Source of the DNA: Radicibacter daui
GTDB taxonomy: Bacteria > Pseudomonadota > Alphaproteobacteria > Radicibacterales > Radicibacteraceae
NCBI GenBank assembly: GCA_030657355.1
Contig: CP131056.1
Coordinates: forward strand, 496,001-560,000
DNA: 64,000 bases
Direction: 5' to 3'
The notes beneath the pieces were generated by a model, which saw only the letters and a list, made by a program, of their open reading frames with translations, made no database searches and was not told the origin of the DNA. A program made the position numbers and the translations under genes. Positions 24,390 through 32,765 of this stretch are shown here, piece after piece (the first letter of the stretch is position 1; each line of letters begins with the position of its first letter).

Positions 24390-25634
24390 ATGGCCGGTGC
24401 CCTTCCCGTCTCTCCGCTTGCTCCCGCCACCATCGGTGAATTGCCGCCGGTTGCCGGTGTGCGTATTGCGACGGCGGCCACAGGCCTGCGATACAAGAAT
24501 CGCCCCGATCTTCTGGTGATGGCCTTTAATGAAGGCACCAGCGCTGCTGGCGTCTTCACGCTGTCCGCCACCCGCGCCGCGCCGGTTGACTGGTGCCGTG
24601 ACGCGCTGAAAGCCTCAGGTGGCAAGGCGCGCGCGCTGGTCGTCAATTCCGGCAATGCCAATGCCTTTACCGGCAAGGCCGGCATGGCTTTTGTCGATGC
24701 CACGGTTGCGGCGGCTGCCGGCAAGGTCGGCTGCGCTGCCGATACCGTCGCCGTTGCTTCCACCGGCGTGATCGGTGAGCCGCTGCCCGCTGCCGCCCTT
24801 GTGCCGCATGTCGAGGCTGCGGCCCCGCGTCTCGGCAGCGAAGGCTGGCTTGCTGCCGCCGAAGCTATCCGCACCACCGACACCTTTGCCAAGCTCGCCA
24901 CTGTCACCGCGACCATCGGCGGCGTTGAGGTTCGTCTCAACGGCATCGCCAAGGGCTCGGGCATGGTGGAGCCGAACATGGCCACCATCCTTGGTTACAT
25001 CGCCACGGATGCTGCTGTTCCTCCCGCCGTGCTGCAGGCCATGCTCTCGCGGGCGGCCGATCTTTCCTTCAACGCCATTACCGTCGACAGCGATACCTCG
25101 ACCAACGACACGCTGATGATGTTCGCCACCGGCGTTGCGGGTAACCCGACGGCCGCCGATGTTGCCGATCCGCTCTGGGCCGGCTTCGTCTCTGCTCTCA
25201 CCACGTTGGCGCAGGATCTTGCCCGCCAGATCGTGCGCGACGGTGAGGGGGCGCAGAAATTCATCTCCGTCACCGTCTCCGGCGCGAAGGACGAGGCTTC
25301 GGCACGCCGTATCGCCAAATGCGTCGCCAACTCCCCGCTGGTGAAGACGGCGATTGCCGGCGAGGACGCCAATTGGGGCCGCCTTGTCATGGCGGTCGGC
25401 AAATCCGGCGAACCGGTCGAGCGTGACCGGATTGCCGTTTCCATCGGCGGCGTCACCATCGCGCGGGATGGCGGCCGGGTGGAAGGTTATGACGAGGCGC
25501 CGGTGACCGCCCACATGAAGGGCCGCGAGATCGACATCCTGCTCGATCTCGGCATCGGTGCCGGTTCGGCGACGGTGTGGACCTGCGATCTGACGCACGG
25601 CTACATCAACATCAATGCCGATTACCGCAGCTGA
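24390..25634 (+). CDS. argJ: Glutamate N-acetyltransferase / amino-acid acetyltransferase
   Basis: Bifunctional ArgJ (414 aa) of arginine biosynthesis: it recycles acetyl from N-acetylornithine to glutamate and may also use acetyl-CoA. The autoproteolytic site is clear in KGSGMVEPNMATILGY, with Thr199 as the expected new N-terminal nucleophile of the beta chain. The N-terminal LVVNSGNANAFTGKAG and the C-terminal WTCDLTHGYININADYRS are family hallmarks. It is first in a run with a GNAT gene and mutT and overlaps the GNAT gene by 20 bp. The argJ-GNAT-mutT order points to one transcript. Confidence 0.96.
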   Translation: MAGALPVSPLAPATIGELPPVAGVRIATAATGLRYKNRPDLLVMAFNEGTSAAGVFTLSATRAAPVDWCRDALKASGGKARALVVNSGNANAFTGKAGMAFVDATVAAAAGKVGCAADTVAVASTGVIGEPLPAAALVPHVEAAAPRLGSEGWLAAAEAIRTTDTFAKLATVTATIGGVEVRLNGIAKGSGMVEPNMATILGYIATDAAVPPAVLQAMLSRAADLSFNAITVDSDTSTNDTLMMFATGVAGNPTAADVADPLWAGFVSALTTLAQDLARQIVRDGEGAQKFISVTVSGAKDEASARRIAKCVANSPLVKTAIAGEDANWGRLVMAVGKSGEPVERDRIAVSIGGVTIARDGGRVEGYDEAPVTAHMKGREIDILLDLGIGAGSATVWTCDLTHGYININADYRS

Positions 25635-26154
25635 GCTTTCGGCTTTCGGTCGCCTTGACGCGGGCGCGGCACTGCTGCGCCCGTGGCAGGCCTCGGACGC
25701 GCCGCAGTTGCCGACACTTGTCGGTGACTGGCGCGTGGCGCGCTGGTTGATTGCGGTACCCTTTCCCTATGTGGAAAGTGATGCCCGGTTCTGGATTCGT
25801 CACAGCGGCCAGCTGCGTGCCGCGGGCGATGCGCTGGGCTGGGCCATCGTGCGCAAGGGCGGTGACGCGCTGCTCGGTGGTATCGAGCTCCGCCTCGGCG
25901 CCGAAGGCCGCGCCGAACTCGGTTACTGGATGGGCCTGCCCTACCAGCGGCGCGGTTACATGCGCGCGGCTGTGATCGCAGCGCTTGATGTGGCGACCCG
26001 GCTGGGCCGGCAGGCAGAGGCGACGGTCGATCCGCTGAACGCTGCCTCGCGGGCGCTATTGTTTGACGCGGGTTTTGTTTTGCGCGGCCAGCGCATGGTG
26101 CGCACTCGTGACGGCCGCGAAATCATCCACGATTTTCTTGAGAAAGACCGATGA
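25615..26154 (+). CDS. GNAT-family N-acetyltransferase (RimJ/RimL-like)
   Basis: A 179-aa acetyltransferase of the RimJ/RimL type. The expected elements are present: LLRPWQASDAPQL, the beta-strand WAIVRKGGDALLGGIELRL, ELGYWMGLPYQRRGYMRAAV carrying the acetyl-CoA-binding R-x-x-G-x region, and DPLNAASRALLFDAGF. The substrate (protein N-terminus, amino acid or small amine) cannot be told. The gene starts inside the end of argJ and its stop overlaps the mutT start (ATGA), so it is translationally coupled on both sides. Confidence 0.87.
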   Translation: MPITAAELSAFGRLDAGAALLRPWQASDAPQLPTLVGDWRVARWLIAVPFPYVESDARFWIRHSGQLRAAGDALGWAIVRKGGDALLGGIELRLGAEGRAELGYWMGLPYQRRGYMRAAVIAALDVATRLGRQAEATVDPLNAASRALLFDAGFVLRGQRMVRTRDGREIIHDFLEKDR

Positions 26155-26570
26155 CCCAGCCAGCTTCCGCCAAGCCGATCGTTCTTGTGGCCGCCGTGGC
26201 GCTGGTCGATACCGATGGCCGCGTGCTGCTGGCGCAGCGGCCGGAAGGCAAGAGCCTTGCCAGCCTGTGGGAGTTTCCCGGCGGCAAGGTCGAGCCCGGG
26301 GAGACGCCTGAACACGCGCTGGTGCGTGAACTGAAGGAAGAGCTGGGCATCGACACCTGGACCTCGTGCCTCGCCCCCTTCACCTTTGCCAGCCACGCCT
26401 ACGAGAATTTCCACCTGCTGATGCCGCTTTATATCTGCCGCAAATGGCAGGGGGAGCCGCACGGGCAGGAAGGGCAGGTGCTGGCCTGGGTGCGCCCGCA
26501 GCGCATGAAGGACTATCCCATGCCGCCGGCGGACGTGCCACTGGTGGCGATGTTGCGCGACCTGCTCTGA
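26151..26570 (+). CDS. mutT: 8-oxo-dGTP diphosphatase (Nudix hydrolase)
   Basis: Nudix enzyme (139 aa) that hydrolyses oxidised dGTP to limit mutation. The full Nudix box runs from Gly45 to Ile67, with Glu51, Arg59-Glu60, Glu63-Glu64 and Gly66 in place. The N-terminal VAAVALVDTDGRVLLAQRP and the C-terminal WVRPQRMKDYPMPPADVPLV match MutT. The start overlaps the GNAT stop (26151-26154). It is convergent with the NDUFAF5-like gene, and the two stop codons share one small palindrome. Confidence 0.93.
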   Translation: MTQPASAKPIVLVAAVALVDTDGRVLLAQRPEGKSLASLWEFPGGKVEPGETPEHALVRELKEELGIDTWTSCLAPFTFASHAYENFHLLMPLYICRKWQGEPHGQEGQVLAWVRPQRMKDYPMPPADVPLVAMLRDLL

Positions 26571-26587
26571 GGCGCCTTGGCGCCTCA
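26568..26587. terminator. Perfect palindrome spanning two convergent stop codons
   Basis: A 9-bp stem with a 2-nt centre contains the mutT stop (26568-26570) and the methyltransferase stop (26585-26587). No T tract follows, so it is at best a weak bidirectional terminator. Confidence 0.4.
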
Positions 26588-27502
26588 GTGTTTCAGCGGT
26601 TGCTCTTCGGTAGACAGCGCATCGGCAAGGCGCTGGCTGGCGCTGCCGCGCCTCAGCGGTTGCTGCTGGCTTTCATGCGGAGACCAGCCGGAGAGATAGA
26701 GCACCTGGAACGTCGCGAGCAGACGCCCGTCCGGCTCTGCAAAGCGCTGCTGGTAAAGCTCGGCGGCGCGCAGGAAAAGCTGTTTGCCGGGGTTGGCCTT
26801 GCGCCGCTCGACCACCGCATTGGTCTCCCCCATGCCGCGCAGATCCGCCATCAGGCGGAAGGCGTTTTCGTAAGTCACTTCGATGGTGTCGCTATCGACC
26901 ACCGGCAGGGCGAAGCCGGCGCGCTGCAACAGGCCGCCGGCATCACGCACGTCGGTGAGCGGAGAAAGGCGCGGGGAGAGCGCGCCGTGCAACTCGGCCT
27001 CGGCATCCTGCAGGCAGCGCCGGAGTTCAAAGAGCGTGTCACCGCCCAGGAGAGCGCCGAGGAAAAATCCGTCGGCCTTGAGGCTCTTGCGGATTTGCAG
27101 CAGCGCGCCCGGCAGGTCGTTCACCCAATGCAGGCTGAGGCAGGAGGTGATCAGATCGAGACTGCCCTCCGCCACCGGCAGGAACTCCTCGTCCGCAGCA
27201 AAGGCCGGCTGGCCGGTCCGGGCGGCGGCCGCTGCGGCCATGCGCGGAGAAAGATCCGCCTGCAGGATCGTTGCGGGAGCGCGGCTGGTTGCCTGCATGG
27301 CGTCGGTCATGGAGCCGCCGTGGCAGCCCAGATCGAGCGCGAGGGGGAAATTGCGGTTCACATCCAGCAGCCGGTCGGCAAGACGCGCCGCCACCTCCTC
27401 ATAGAGGAAGGCGTGCTCGCCAATCCCGGAAGCAGCGCGGTCGCGGCGCCGACGCAGCAGCGACCGGTCGAAGATGTTCATGTTATCGTGGCTGGCAGTC
27501 AT
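26585..27502 (-). CDS. NDUFAF5-like SAM-dependent protein (BioC/methyltransferase fold)
   Basis: A 305-aa class I methyltransferase-fold protein of the alphaproteobacterial group related to mitochondrial NDUFAF5, which hydroxylates an arginine of complex I subunit NDUFS7. The N-terminal IFDRSLLRRRRDRAASG is the hallmark. The SAM motif ALDLGCHGGSMTDAM and LITSCLSLHWVNDLPGALLQ follow. Whether the bacterial protein acts on NuoB is inference from the homologue. The start could instead be the ATG at 27481. It is divergent from comF with a very short gap, an arrangement I know as common in this class. Confidence 0.85.
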   Translation of the reverse strand: MTASHDNMNIFDRSLLRRRRDRAASGIGEHAFLYEEVAARLADRLLDVNRNFPLALDLGCHGGSMTDAMQATSRAPATILQADLSPRMAAAAAARTGQPAFAADEEFLPVAEGSLDLITSCLSLHWVNDLPGALLQIRKSLKADGFFLGALLGGDTLFELRRCLQDAEAELHGALSPRLSPLTDVRDAGGLLQRAGFALPVVDSDTIEVTYENAFRLMADLRGMGETNAVVERRKANPGKQLFLRAAELYQQRFAEPDGRLLATFQVLYLSGWSPHESQQQPLRRGSASQRLADALSTEEQPLKH

Positions 27503-27540
27503 GGGCGCGACTATGGCGCCTCGCCCGCGGAAAGTTAATC

Positions 27541-28314
27541 GTGCAGTTCACGCTTCCCCGCCCCCGCTTCGAAAGCCTGCGCCGCGACCTGCAGCTGCTG
27601 CGGCGTTTCGGCCAGCTGGTGCTCGATACCGTATTGCCGCCGCGTTGCCTTGCGTGCCGGCAGACGGTGGCGGAGCCGGGGGCACTGTGCGCTACCTGCT
27701 GGTCTGGCCTTTCTTTCATCTCCGCCCCGCTTTGCCCGCGCTGTGGCGCTCCGCAGGAGATGGCCGGCACCGGTGCCTTGCCCTGCAATTGCGCTCGTCG
27801 CCGTTATGCGCAGGCCCGCGCCGCCGTGCTCTATGACGATGCCAGCCGCCCGCTGGTCACCGCGCTCAAATTCGCTGATCGCACCGCCCTTGCCGATCTG
27901 TTCGGCCGCTGGCTGCAGGCGGCAGGGGCAGAAATGCTCGCCGATGCCGATCTGCTGGTGCCGGTGCCGCTTCATCGCTGGCGCCTCTTGTGGCGGCGCT
28001 ATAACCAGTCGGCACTGGTGGCCACCGCGCTCTCCCGCCGCTCGGGTGTGCAGTTGCTGCCGGATGCCCTGCTGCGCCCGCGCCGCACGCGCCCGCAGCC
28101 GGGCCTTACCCGCGCTGCCCGCCGGCGCAATGTGCGCGGTGCTTTTGCCATCAATGAACGCCACCGGCTGCGTCTTGCCGGCTGCCGTATCGTGCTGGTG
28201 GATGATGTGCTCACCAGCGGTGCGACGCTGGAGGAGTGCGCCCGGGTACTGCTGGCAGCCGGCGCGGTGGAAGTGCGGGCATTGACAGTGGCGCGCGTGG
28301 CCGATCCGGCGTGA
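27541..28314 (+). CDS. comF: ComF family protein (double zinc ribbon plus phosphoribosyltransferase fold)
   Basis: A 257-aa ComF-type protein. The N-terminal half has paired cysteines for zinc ribbons (RCLACRQ, CATCW, CPRCGAP, CNCARRR). The C-terminal half has the phosphoribosyl pyrophosphate motif IVLVDDVLTSGAT and the NQSALVATALSRRSG region. ComF proteins are linked to DNA uptake in competent species; elsewhere the role is unclear. The start is a GTG at 27541 after GGAAAG; the frame upstream overlaps the divergent gene and is not ComF-like. grxC follows on the same strand. Confidence 0.92.
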   Translation: MQFTLPRPRFESLRRDLQLLRRFGQLVLDTVLPPRCLACRQTVAEPGALCATCWSGLSFISAPLCPRCGAPQEMAGTGALPCNCARRRYAQARAAVLYDDASRPLVTALKFADRTALADLFGRWLQAAGAEMLADADLLVPVPLHRWRLLWRRYNQSALVATALSRRSGVQLLPDALLRPRRTRPQPGLTRAARRRNVRGAFAINERHRLRLAGCRIVLVDDVLTSGATLEECARVLLAAGAVEVRALTVARVADPA

Positions 28315-28428
28315 CAGGCAGGGCAGCCTTGCCCGGAGTGCGCGGCCCCGGGGCGGGAGCGCGGCTTGCGTGCCTTGCTGCGCCGCTTATATAAAATGAA
28401 TTAATTCCGTCACAGAAAGTCCCCCGCC

Positions 28429-28692
28429 GTGGCCAAGGTTGAAATCTACGCAACGCCCATTTGCCCCTATTGCGCGCGCGCCAAGCAGCTGCTGGGCAAA
28501 AAGGGCGTTTCTTATGACGAGATCGATGTGATGGCGCAGCCGCGCCTGCGCGTGGAAATGCGCGAGCGTGCGGGTGGACGCAACACCGTGCCGCAGATTT
28601 TCATCGACGGTCAGCATGTTGGTGGCTGCGATGACATCCACGCGCTGGATGCCGCCGGCAAGCTGGACCCGATGCTGGGCCTTGCCGGATGA
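28429..28692 (+). CDS. grxC: Glutaredoxin 3
   Basis: An 87-aa dithiol glutaredoxin with the active site CPYC (Cys12, Cys15) and the glutathione-binding NTVPQIFIDGQHVGGCDD segment. It reduces disulfides and glutathione adducts in the cytosol using glutathione. The start is GTG at 28429. Its stop overlaps the start of the Nit2-like gene (ATGA at 28689-28692), coupling the two glutathione-linked genes. Confidence 0.95.
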   Translation: MAKVEIYATPICPYCARAKQLLGKKGVSYDEIDVMAQPRLRVEMRERAGGRNTVPQIFIDGQHVGGCDDIHALDAAGKLDPMLGLAG

Positions 28693-29510
28693 GCATGTTG
28701 CGCGCAGCGCTGGTGCAGATGACTGCAGGTCCGGAGATTGAGCCGAACCTGAAGGTCATCGAAGAGCAGGTCACGAAGGCTGCCGATGCCGGCGCCCATT
28801 TCGTGCTGCTGCCGGAAAACTGTACGCTGATTGCCCCGGATGCCGCCCATCTGCGCGCGCGTCTGTTTGAGGAGGCGCAGCACCCCGCGCTTGGCCTGTT
28901 TCCCGATCTCGCCCGCCGCACCGGCACCTGGCTGCTGGCCGGTTCCATCGCGGTAAAGGGTGCTGATGGGCGCGCGGCCAACCGCTCGCTGCTCTTCTCG
29001 CCCGACGGCAAGCTCGTTGCCCGCTATGACAAGATCCACATGTTCGATGTCGATCTGGCCGGCGGCGAGAGCTACCGCGAATCCGAGCGGTTCCGTCCCG
29101 GCGATATGGCTGTGGTGGCTGATCTGCCGTGGGGAATGGTCGGGCTTTCCGTTTGCTACGACCTGCGCTTTGCCTATCTCTATCGCGCGCTTGCCAAGGC
29201 CGGCGCGCGCATCCTGACGGTGCCGGCGGCCTTCACCGTGCCCACCGGCAAGGCGCACTGGCATGTACTGCTGCGCGCCCGCGCCATCGAAGCCGGCTGT
29301 TTTGTGCTCGCCCCGGCGCAAACCGGCACCCACGCCGGTGGCCGGCGTACCTATGGCCACAGCCTCATCATCTCCCCCTGGGGCGAAATTCTCGCCGAGG
29401 CCGGAGAAGAGCCTGAAATCATCATGGCGGACCTGGACATGGCGCGCGTCGATGAAGCGCGCCAGAGCGTTCCTGCCCTTAATCACGACCGGAGTTTTGT
29501 TGGACCATGA
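28689..29510 (+). CDS. Nit2-like carbon-nitrogen hydrolase (probable deaminated-glutathione amidase)
   Basis: Nitrilase-superfamily amidase (273 aa). The catalytic triad is visible: Glu43 (LLPENCTL), Lys115 (RYDKIHMFDVDL) and Cys156 (LSVCYDLRFAYLYR). The last segment and THAGGRRTYGHSLIISPWG match the NIT1/NIT2 clade, whose members hydrolyse deaminated glutathione or omega-amidated keto acids. Placement directly behind grxC favours the glutathione-repair role, but this is inference. Its stop overlaps the start of the DUF1178 gene. Confidence 0.9.
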   Translation: MSMLRAALVQMTAGPEIEPNLKVIEEQVTKAADAGAHFVLLPENCTLIAPDAAHLRARLFEEAQHPALGLFPDLARRTGTWLLAGSIAVKGADGRAANRSLLFSPDGKLVARYDKIHMFDVDLAGGESYRESERFRPGDMAVVADLPWGMVGLSVCYDLRFAYLYRALAKAGARILTVPAAFTVPTGKAHWHVLLRARAIEAGCFVLAPAQTGTHAGGRRTYGHSLIISPWGEILAEAGEEPEIIMADLDMARVDEARQSVPALNHDRSFVGP

Positions 29511-29977
29511 TCCGCTACGCTCTTCGTTGCCGCAGCGGCCATCAGTTTGAAGCCTGGTTTCGCGACAGCGCGACCTATGACACCCAGGCCGGGGCCGGAG
29601 AAGTACTGTGCCCGTCCTGCGGCACCCACAAGGTGGAAAAGGCAGTGATGGCGCCGGCCATCGGCCGTGGCCAGAAGGAACGGGTGCCGGTTGCCGCGAC
29701 AGCGACGAACACCGCTCCCGGCGTGCCTGAAACTGTCGTTTCCGGCGCGCCGCAGGGGGAGATGATGCGCGCGATGCTGGCCAAGCTGCGCGAGCATGTG
29801 GAAAAGAACTGTGACTATGTGGGCGAGCGTTTTGCCGAAGAGGCGCGTCGCATCCATTATGGCGAAAGCGAGGAGCGCGGCATCTATGGCGAGGCAAGCC
29901 AGGATGAAGCTGAGGCATTGCGCGACGAGGGGATCGAGGTGAATTCCATCCCCTGGGTTCGCCGCGCCGACAGTTAA
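29507..29977 (+). CDS. DUF1178 family protein
   Basis: A 156-aa protein of a family common in Alpha- and Betaproteobacteria and of unknown role. It opens with the family pattern IRYALRCRSGHQFEAWFRDS. A zinc-ribbon-like pair LCPSCGTHKVEKAVMAP follows, then a variable linker and the conserved acidic helix GERFAEEARRIHYGESEERG. It is the last gene of comF-grxC-nit2-DUF1178, the last three overlapping by 4 bp each. Confidence 0.9.
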   Translation: MIRYALRCRSGHQFEAWFRDSATYDTQAGAGEVLCPSCGTHKVEKAVMAPAIGRGQKERVPVAATATNTAPGVPETVVSGAPQGEMMRAMLAKLREHVEKNCDYVGERFAEEARRIHYGESEERGIYGEASQDEAEALRDEGIEVNSIPWVRRADS

Positions 29978-30000
29978 GCCCGGAAAGGCTAAAACGGGCC

Positions 30001-31053
30001 TCAGTCCTTGGTGGCGGAGGCCTGCATCTCGATGGTGCGCAGCGTGTCGAGGCCGGGGATCATTTCCGACTTCAGGAACTCCACCCGCCGGTTGGGCGAG
30101 CCGGGGTTGGAGCCGAAGCGCTGCTTCCACAGCGACATCTTGACCGCAAGGCCGCACAGCACGCCGCCGATGGTGACGTGGTGGCTTGTGATCGCTTCCT
30201 TCACCTGGCGGAAGGTTGCGGCGTCGATCTGCTCCCAGAAGCGCTGGCTGCGGCGGTCGAAATACTCGAACCGGCCGGTGATCGAGGCGGTGATGTCGTT
30301 GAGCGAGCCCTGGATCTGGTCCAGCGTGCGCATCAGCGGCCGGTCCTTGCCGTGTTGCCAGCTGTTCTTGATCTCCATCATCCAGCCCAGGAACTCGTGA
30401 ATTTCCGGCACGATGCGGTCAAGGCACGAGCGGAAATAGGCGAGTGACAGGAAAACGTCGCCGTAATCCTCAAGGAACTCCGGAATATCCTGGATGGTAA
30501 TGTTGAGCCCGTCGGCGAGCCGCCGCAGGTTGTTGATTGCCTCGTCCCGGTTGGGCTTGGCGATGGCGTTGATGATCTCGAAAACGTCGTTGAACTGATC
30601 GGTCCCGTTGCCGAACACCTGCTGGATGAGCGGCAGGGTAAAGCTCTTCATGTAGGTGGTGAGTTCGCGGCGCTTTTCTTCAGAAAGCTTGAGCGCCGCA
30701 ACGTCATTGACCTGGATGTCGAGCCGCCGGAGTTCAAGGCGCAGTGAATAGACATCGAAGCTGTTGAGGCTGGCGAGGCGCGACAGCAGGATGGAGTCGC
30801 GTGTGATCGTCGCCTTGTCGGCCGGAAAGATCGAGCCAAGCTGGCGTACGGCCACCTGTCCGCTGCCGGAGCGTTCGTCATTGAACAGCTCGACGACGGA
30901 TTCGAGCTGCACGTTCTTGATCATGCAGGCTTTGCGCAGGCCCGGGGTTTCCAGCGGAATATCGGCAAGCGGCAGCTTGTGCAGGGAATCGCGCGGGTTC
31001 TCGCTAACCGAGCGAGTGCCCTGCGACCTTGCCGCTACACCTTCATCGGGCAT
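30001..31053 (-). CDS. Unrecognised 350-residue protein
   Basis: I do not recognise a family. There is no signal peptide, membrane helix or catalytic motif. After a polar N-terminal stretch (about 1-35) the protein is well ordered and mainly helical (LESVVELFNDERSGSGQ, SLRLELRRLDIQVNDVA, IPEFLEDYGDVFLSLAYFRS, IQGSLNDITASITGRFEYFD). It looks soluble and possibly oligomeric through its helices. It stands alone on the minus strand between DUF1178 (convergent) and DUF4170 (same strand), so the context gives no function. Sequence quality and length make it a real gene. Confidence 0.75.
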   Translation of the reverse strand: MPDEGVAARSQGTRSVSENPRDSLHKLPLADIPLETPGLRKACMIKNVQLESVVELFNDERSGSGQVAVRQLGSIFPADKATITRDSILLSRLASLNSFDVYSLRLELRRLDIQVNDVAALKLSEEKRRELTTYMKSFTLPLIQQVFGNGTDQFNDVFEIINAIAKPNRDEAINNLRRLADGLNITIQDIPEFLEDYGDVFLSLAYFRSCLDRIVPEIHEFLGWMMEIKNSWQHGKDRPLMRTLDQIQGSLNDITASITGRFEYFDRRSQRFWEQIDAATFRQVKEAITSHHVTIGGVLCGLAVKMSLWKQRFGSNPGSPNRRVEFLKSEMIPGLDTLRTIEMQASATKD

Positions 31054-31166
31054 GTCAACGTCACCTGATCAGAGCACCGGGTGCCGGGCGGCCCAAAGCA
31101 GGCGCCACGGCAGGCCGGTCATAGATGCCCCTGGCAAGAAAGCAGGAGCAGAAGCCGGGAAAGGCT

Positions 31167-31361
31167 TCAGATTTCGCCTTCGAGAATCACCAGCCGGTGC
31201 TGGGCGTCGTCGACCTGGCGGCTGGTACGCTCGAACCAGACCTTACGCGCTTCTTCCGGCGTCAGATACGGGCCATAGCGCTCCTCGGTCCCGTGCTTCA
31301 GCGTCAGCCAGCTCATATCCTCGAACTGCCCGCCCCACACCAGATAGAGTTTCTGCGACAT
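31167..31361 (-). CDS. DUF4170 family small protein
   Basis: A 64-aa protein matching the small alphaproteobacterial DUF4170 family in its pattern: an aromatic start (KLYLVWGGQFEDMSW), a central YGPYLTPEEARKVWFERTS and a short VDDAQHRLVIL strand. The fold is probably a small alpha/beta domain. The function is not known. It is on the minus strand upstream of the unrecognised 350-residue gene and divergent from nrdB. Confidence 0.8.
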   Translation of the reverse strand: MSQKLYLVWGGQFEDMSWLTLKHGTEERYGPYLTPEEARKVWFERTSRQVDDAQHRLVILEGEI

Positions 31362-31741
31362 CGCTCCGCATCCTTTGCGCGTTGAGAGGCTTCAATGAGG
31401 CCGCCCCGGCGAGGGGGCAAATGCCTGTTTCCGGTCCCTCGACCGGGGGCCGTTTTGGTGCGGGATTCTTGAAGGCTGCCCCTCTGCCTGTCAACTCAGC
31501 CTAAGGCATAGCCCCCATGACGATTGCACAGTTAGTTAGCTAGCTCTGGGGCGGTTTTCCGCAATGCGCCACTATCTGTGGTGGGCGCAACAGAGGGGTA
31601 TCCGTCCTCATCGGCTGGACAGGGGAAAAGCGCCAGACCTACAATGCGCAACAGCAGGCCGCTTGTTCCAGAGGAGCGGTCTTTTGCCCCTCTTCGATGA
31701 CTGTTTTGCCAGGCCGGCTTGCGCCGGCGCCGGAGCCCCTG
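31362..31741. other. Intergenic region upstream of nrdB
   Basis: A 380-bp divergent gap between DUF4170 and nrdB. It holds a candidate NrdR box at 31569-31584 and a short repetitive GTTAGTTAGCTAGC stretch at 31531-31544. No small gene or RNA is supported. Confidence 0.5.
31569..31584. promoter_or_regulatory. Candidate NrdR box upstream of nrdB
   Basis: The 16-bp imperfect palindrome CCACTATCTGTGGTGG agrees with the NrdR consensus (ACACWATATNTWGTGT) at 11 of 15 defined positions. It lies about 160 bp upstream of nrdB. A convincing second box at the usual spacing was not found. Confidence 0.4.
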
Positions 31742-32701
31742 ATGACCCTTCTGACGCCGCGTCCCGTCTACAAGCCCTTCAATTATCCCTGGGCCTATGA
31801 AGCGTGGCTTACCCAGCAGCGCGTGCACTGGCTGCCGGAAGAAGTGCCGCTGGCCGACGATGTGAAAGACTGGAAACAAAAGCTCACCGACTCCGAGCGC
31901 AACCTGCTCACCCAGATTTTCCGCTTCTTCACCCAGGCGGATATCGAGGTGAACAACTGCTACATGAAGCACTATGCGCAGGTGTTCCAGCCCACCGAAG
32001 TGCAGATGATGCTCTCGGCCTTCTCCAACATCGAGACGGTGCATATCGCCGCCTACAGCCATCTGCTCGATACCATCGGCATGCCGGAAATCGAGTACAG
32101 CGCCTTCATGCAGTACAAGGAGATGAAGGACAAATACGACTACATGCAGGGCTTCAACGTGAATTCGAAGAAGGACATCGCCACCACGCTGGCGGTGTTC
32201 GGCGCGTTCACCGAGGGCCTGCAGCTCTTTGCCAGCTTTGCCATGCTCATGAACTTCCCGCGCTTCAACAAGATGAAGGGCATGGGCCAGATCGTGACCT
32301 GGTCGGCGCGCGACGAGACGCTGCACATGCACAACGTCATCCGCCTGTTCCGCACCTTCCTGCATGAATATCCCGAGGTCGACACCCCGCAGCTGCGCGC
32401 CGATCTGGAAGAGGCGTGCCGTACCATCATCTCGCACGAGGACGCCTTCATCGACCTCGCCTTCGAGCTGGGCGGTGTCGAGGGGCTGACGGCCGACCTC
32501 ATCAAGGATTACATCCGCTATATCGGCGACCGCCGGATGGTGCAGCTGGGCTATGAGCCCATTTTCGGCAAGGACAAGAACCCGCTGCCCTGGATGGACG
32601 ACATGCTCAACGGCCTTGAGCATGCGAACTTCTTCGAAAACCGGGCGACGGAATATTCCAAGGCCTCGACCCGCGGCACCTGGGACGAAGCTTTCAACTG
32701 A
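31742..32701 (+). CDS. nrdB: Class Ia ribonucleotide reductase, beta (radical) subunit
   Basis: R2 subunit (319 aa) that houses the di-iron centre and tyrosyl radical for NDP reduction. The ligands and radical site line up with E. coli NrdB in order and spacing: Asp67, Glu98, His101, Tyr105, Glu158, Glu192 and His195. Retention of Tyr105 argues for the tyrosyl-radical class Ia/b type. The start at 31742 follows GGAG; an in-frame ATG at 31697 would add 15 residues. The catalytic subunit gene nrdA is not adjacent: a divergent DUF4170 gene is upstream and a convergent LysR gene downstream. A strong terminator follows. Confidence 0.95.
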   Translation: MTLLTPRPVYKPFNYPWAYEAWLTQQRVHWLPEEVPLADDVKDWKQKLTDSERNLLTQIFRFFTQADIEVNNCYMKHYAQVFQPTEVQMMLSAFSNIETVHIAAYSHLLDTIGMPEIEYSAFMQYKEMKDKYDYMQGFNVNSKKDIATTLAVFGAFTEGLQLFASFAMLMNFPRFNKMKGMGQIVTWSARDETLHMHNVIRLFRTFLHEYPEVDTPQLRADLEEACRTIISHEDAFIDLAFELGGVEGLTADLIKDYIRYIGDRRMVQLGYEPIFGKDKNPLPWMDDMLNGLEHANFFENRATEYSKASTRGTWDEAFN

Positions 32702-32728
32702 GCCGTCCCGCCGGTTGACTGGATTTTT

Positions 32729-32765
32729 AAGGCCGCCCGGCTCCCTGCCGGGCGGCCTTTGTTTT
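32729..32765 (+). terminator. Rho-independent terminator of nrdB
   Basis: A perfect 13-bp GC-rich stem (32729-32741 with 32747-32759) and a 5-nt loop, followed by T and GTTTT. It overlaps the last base pairs of the convergent LysR gene. Confidence 0.85.

Noticed and set aside
31531-31544. Short GTTAGTTAGCTAGC repeat upstream of nrdB
   Set aside because: Too short to support a repeat family or binding site; noted only as composition.
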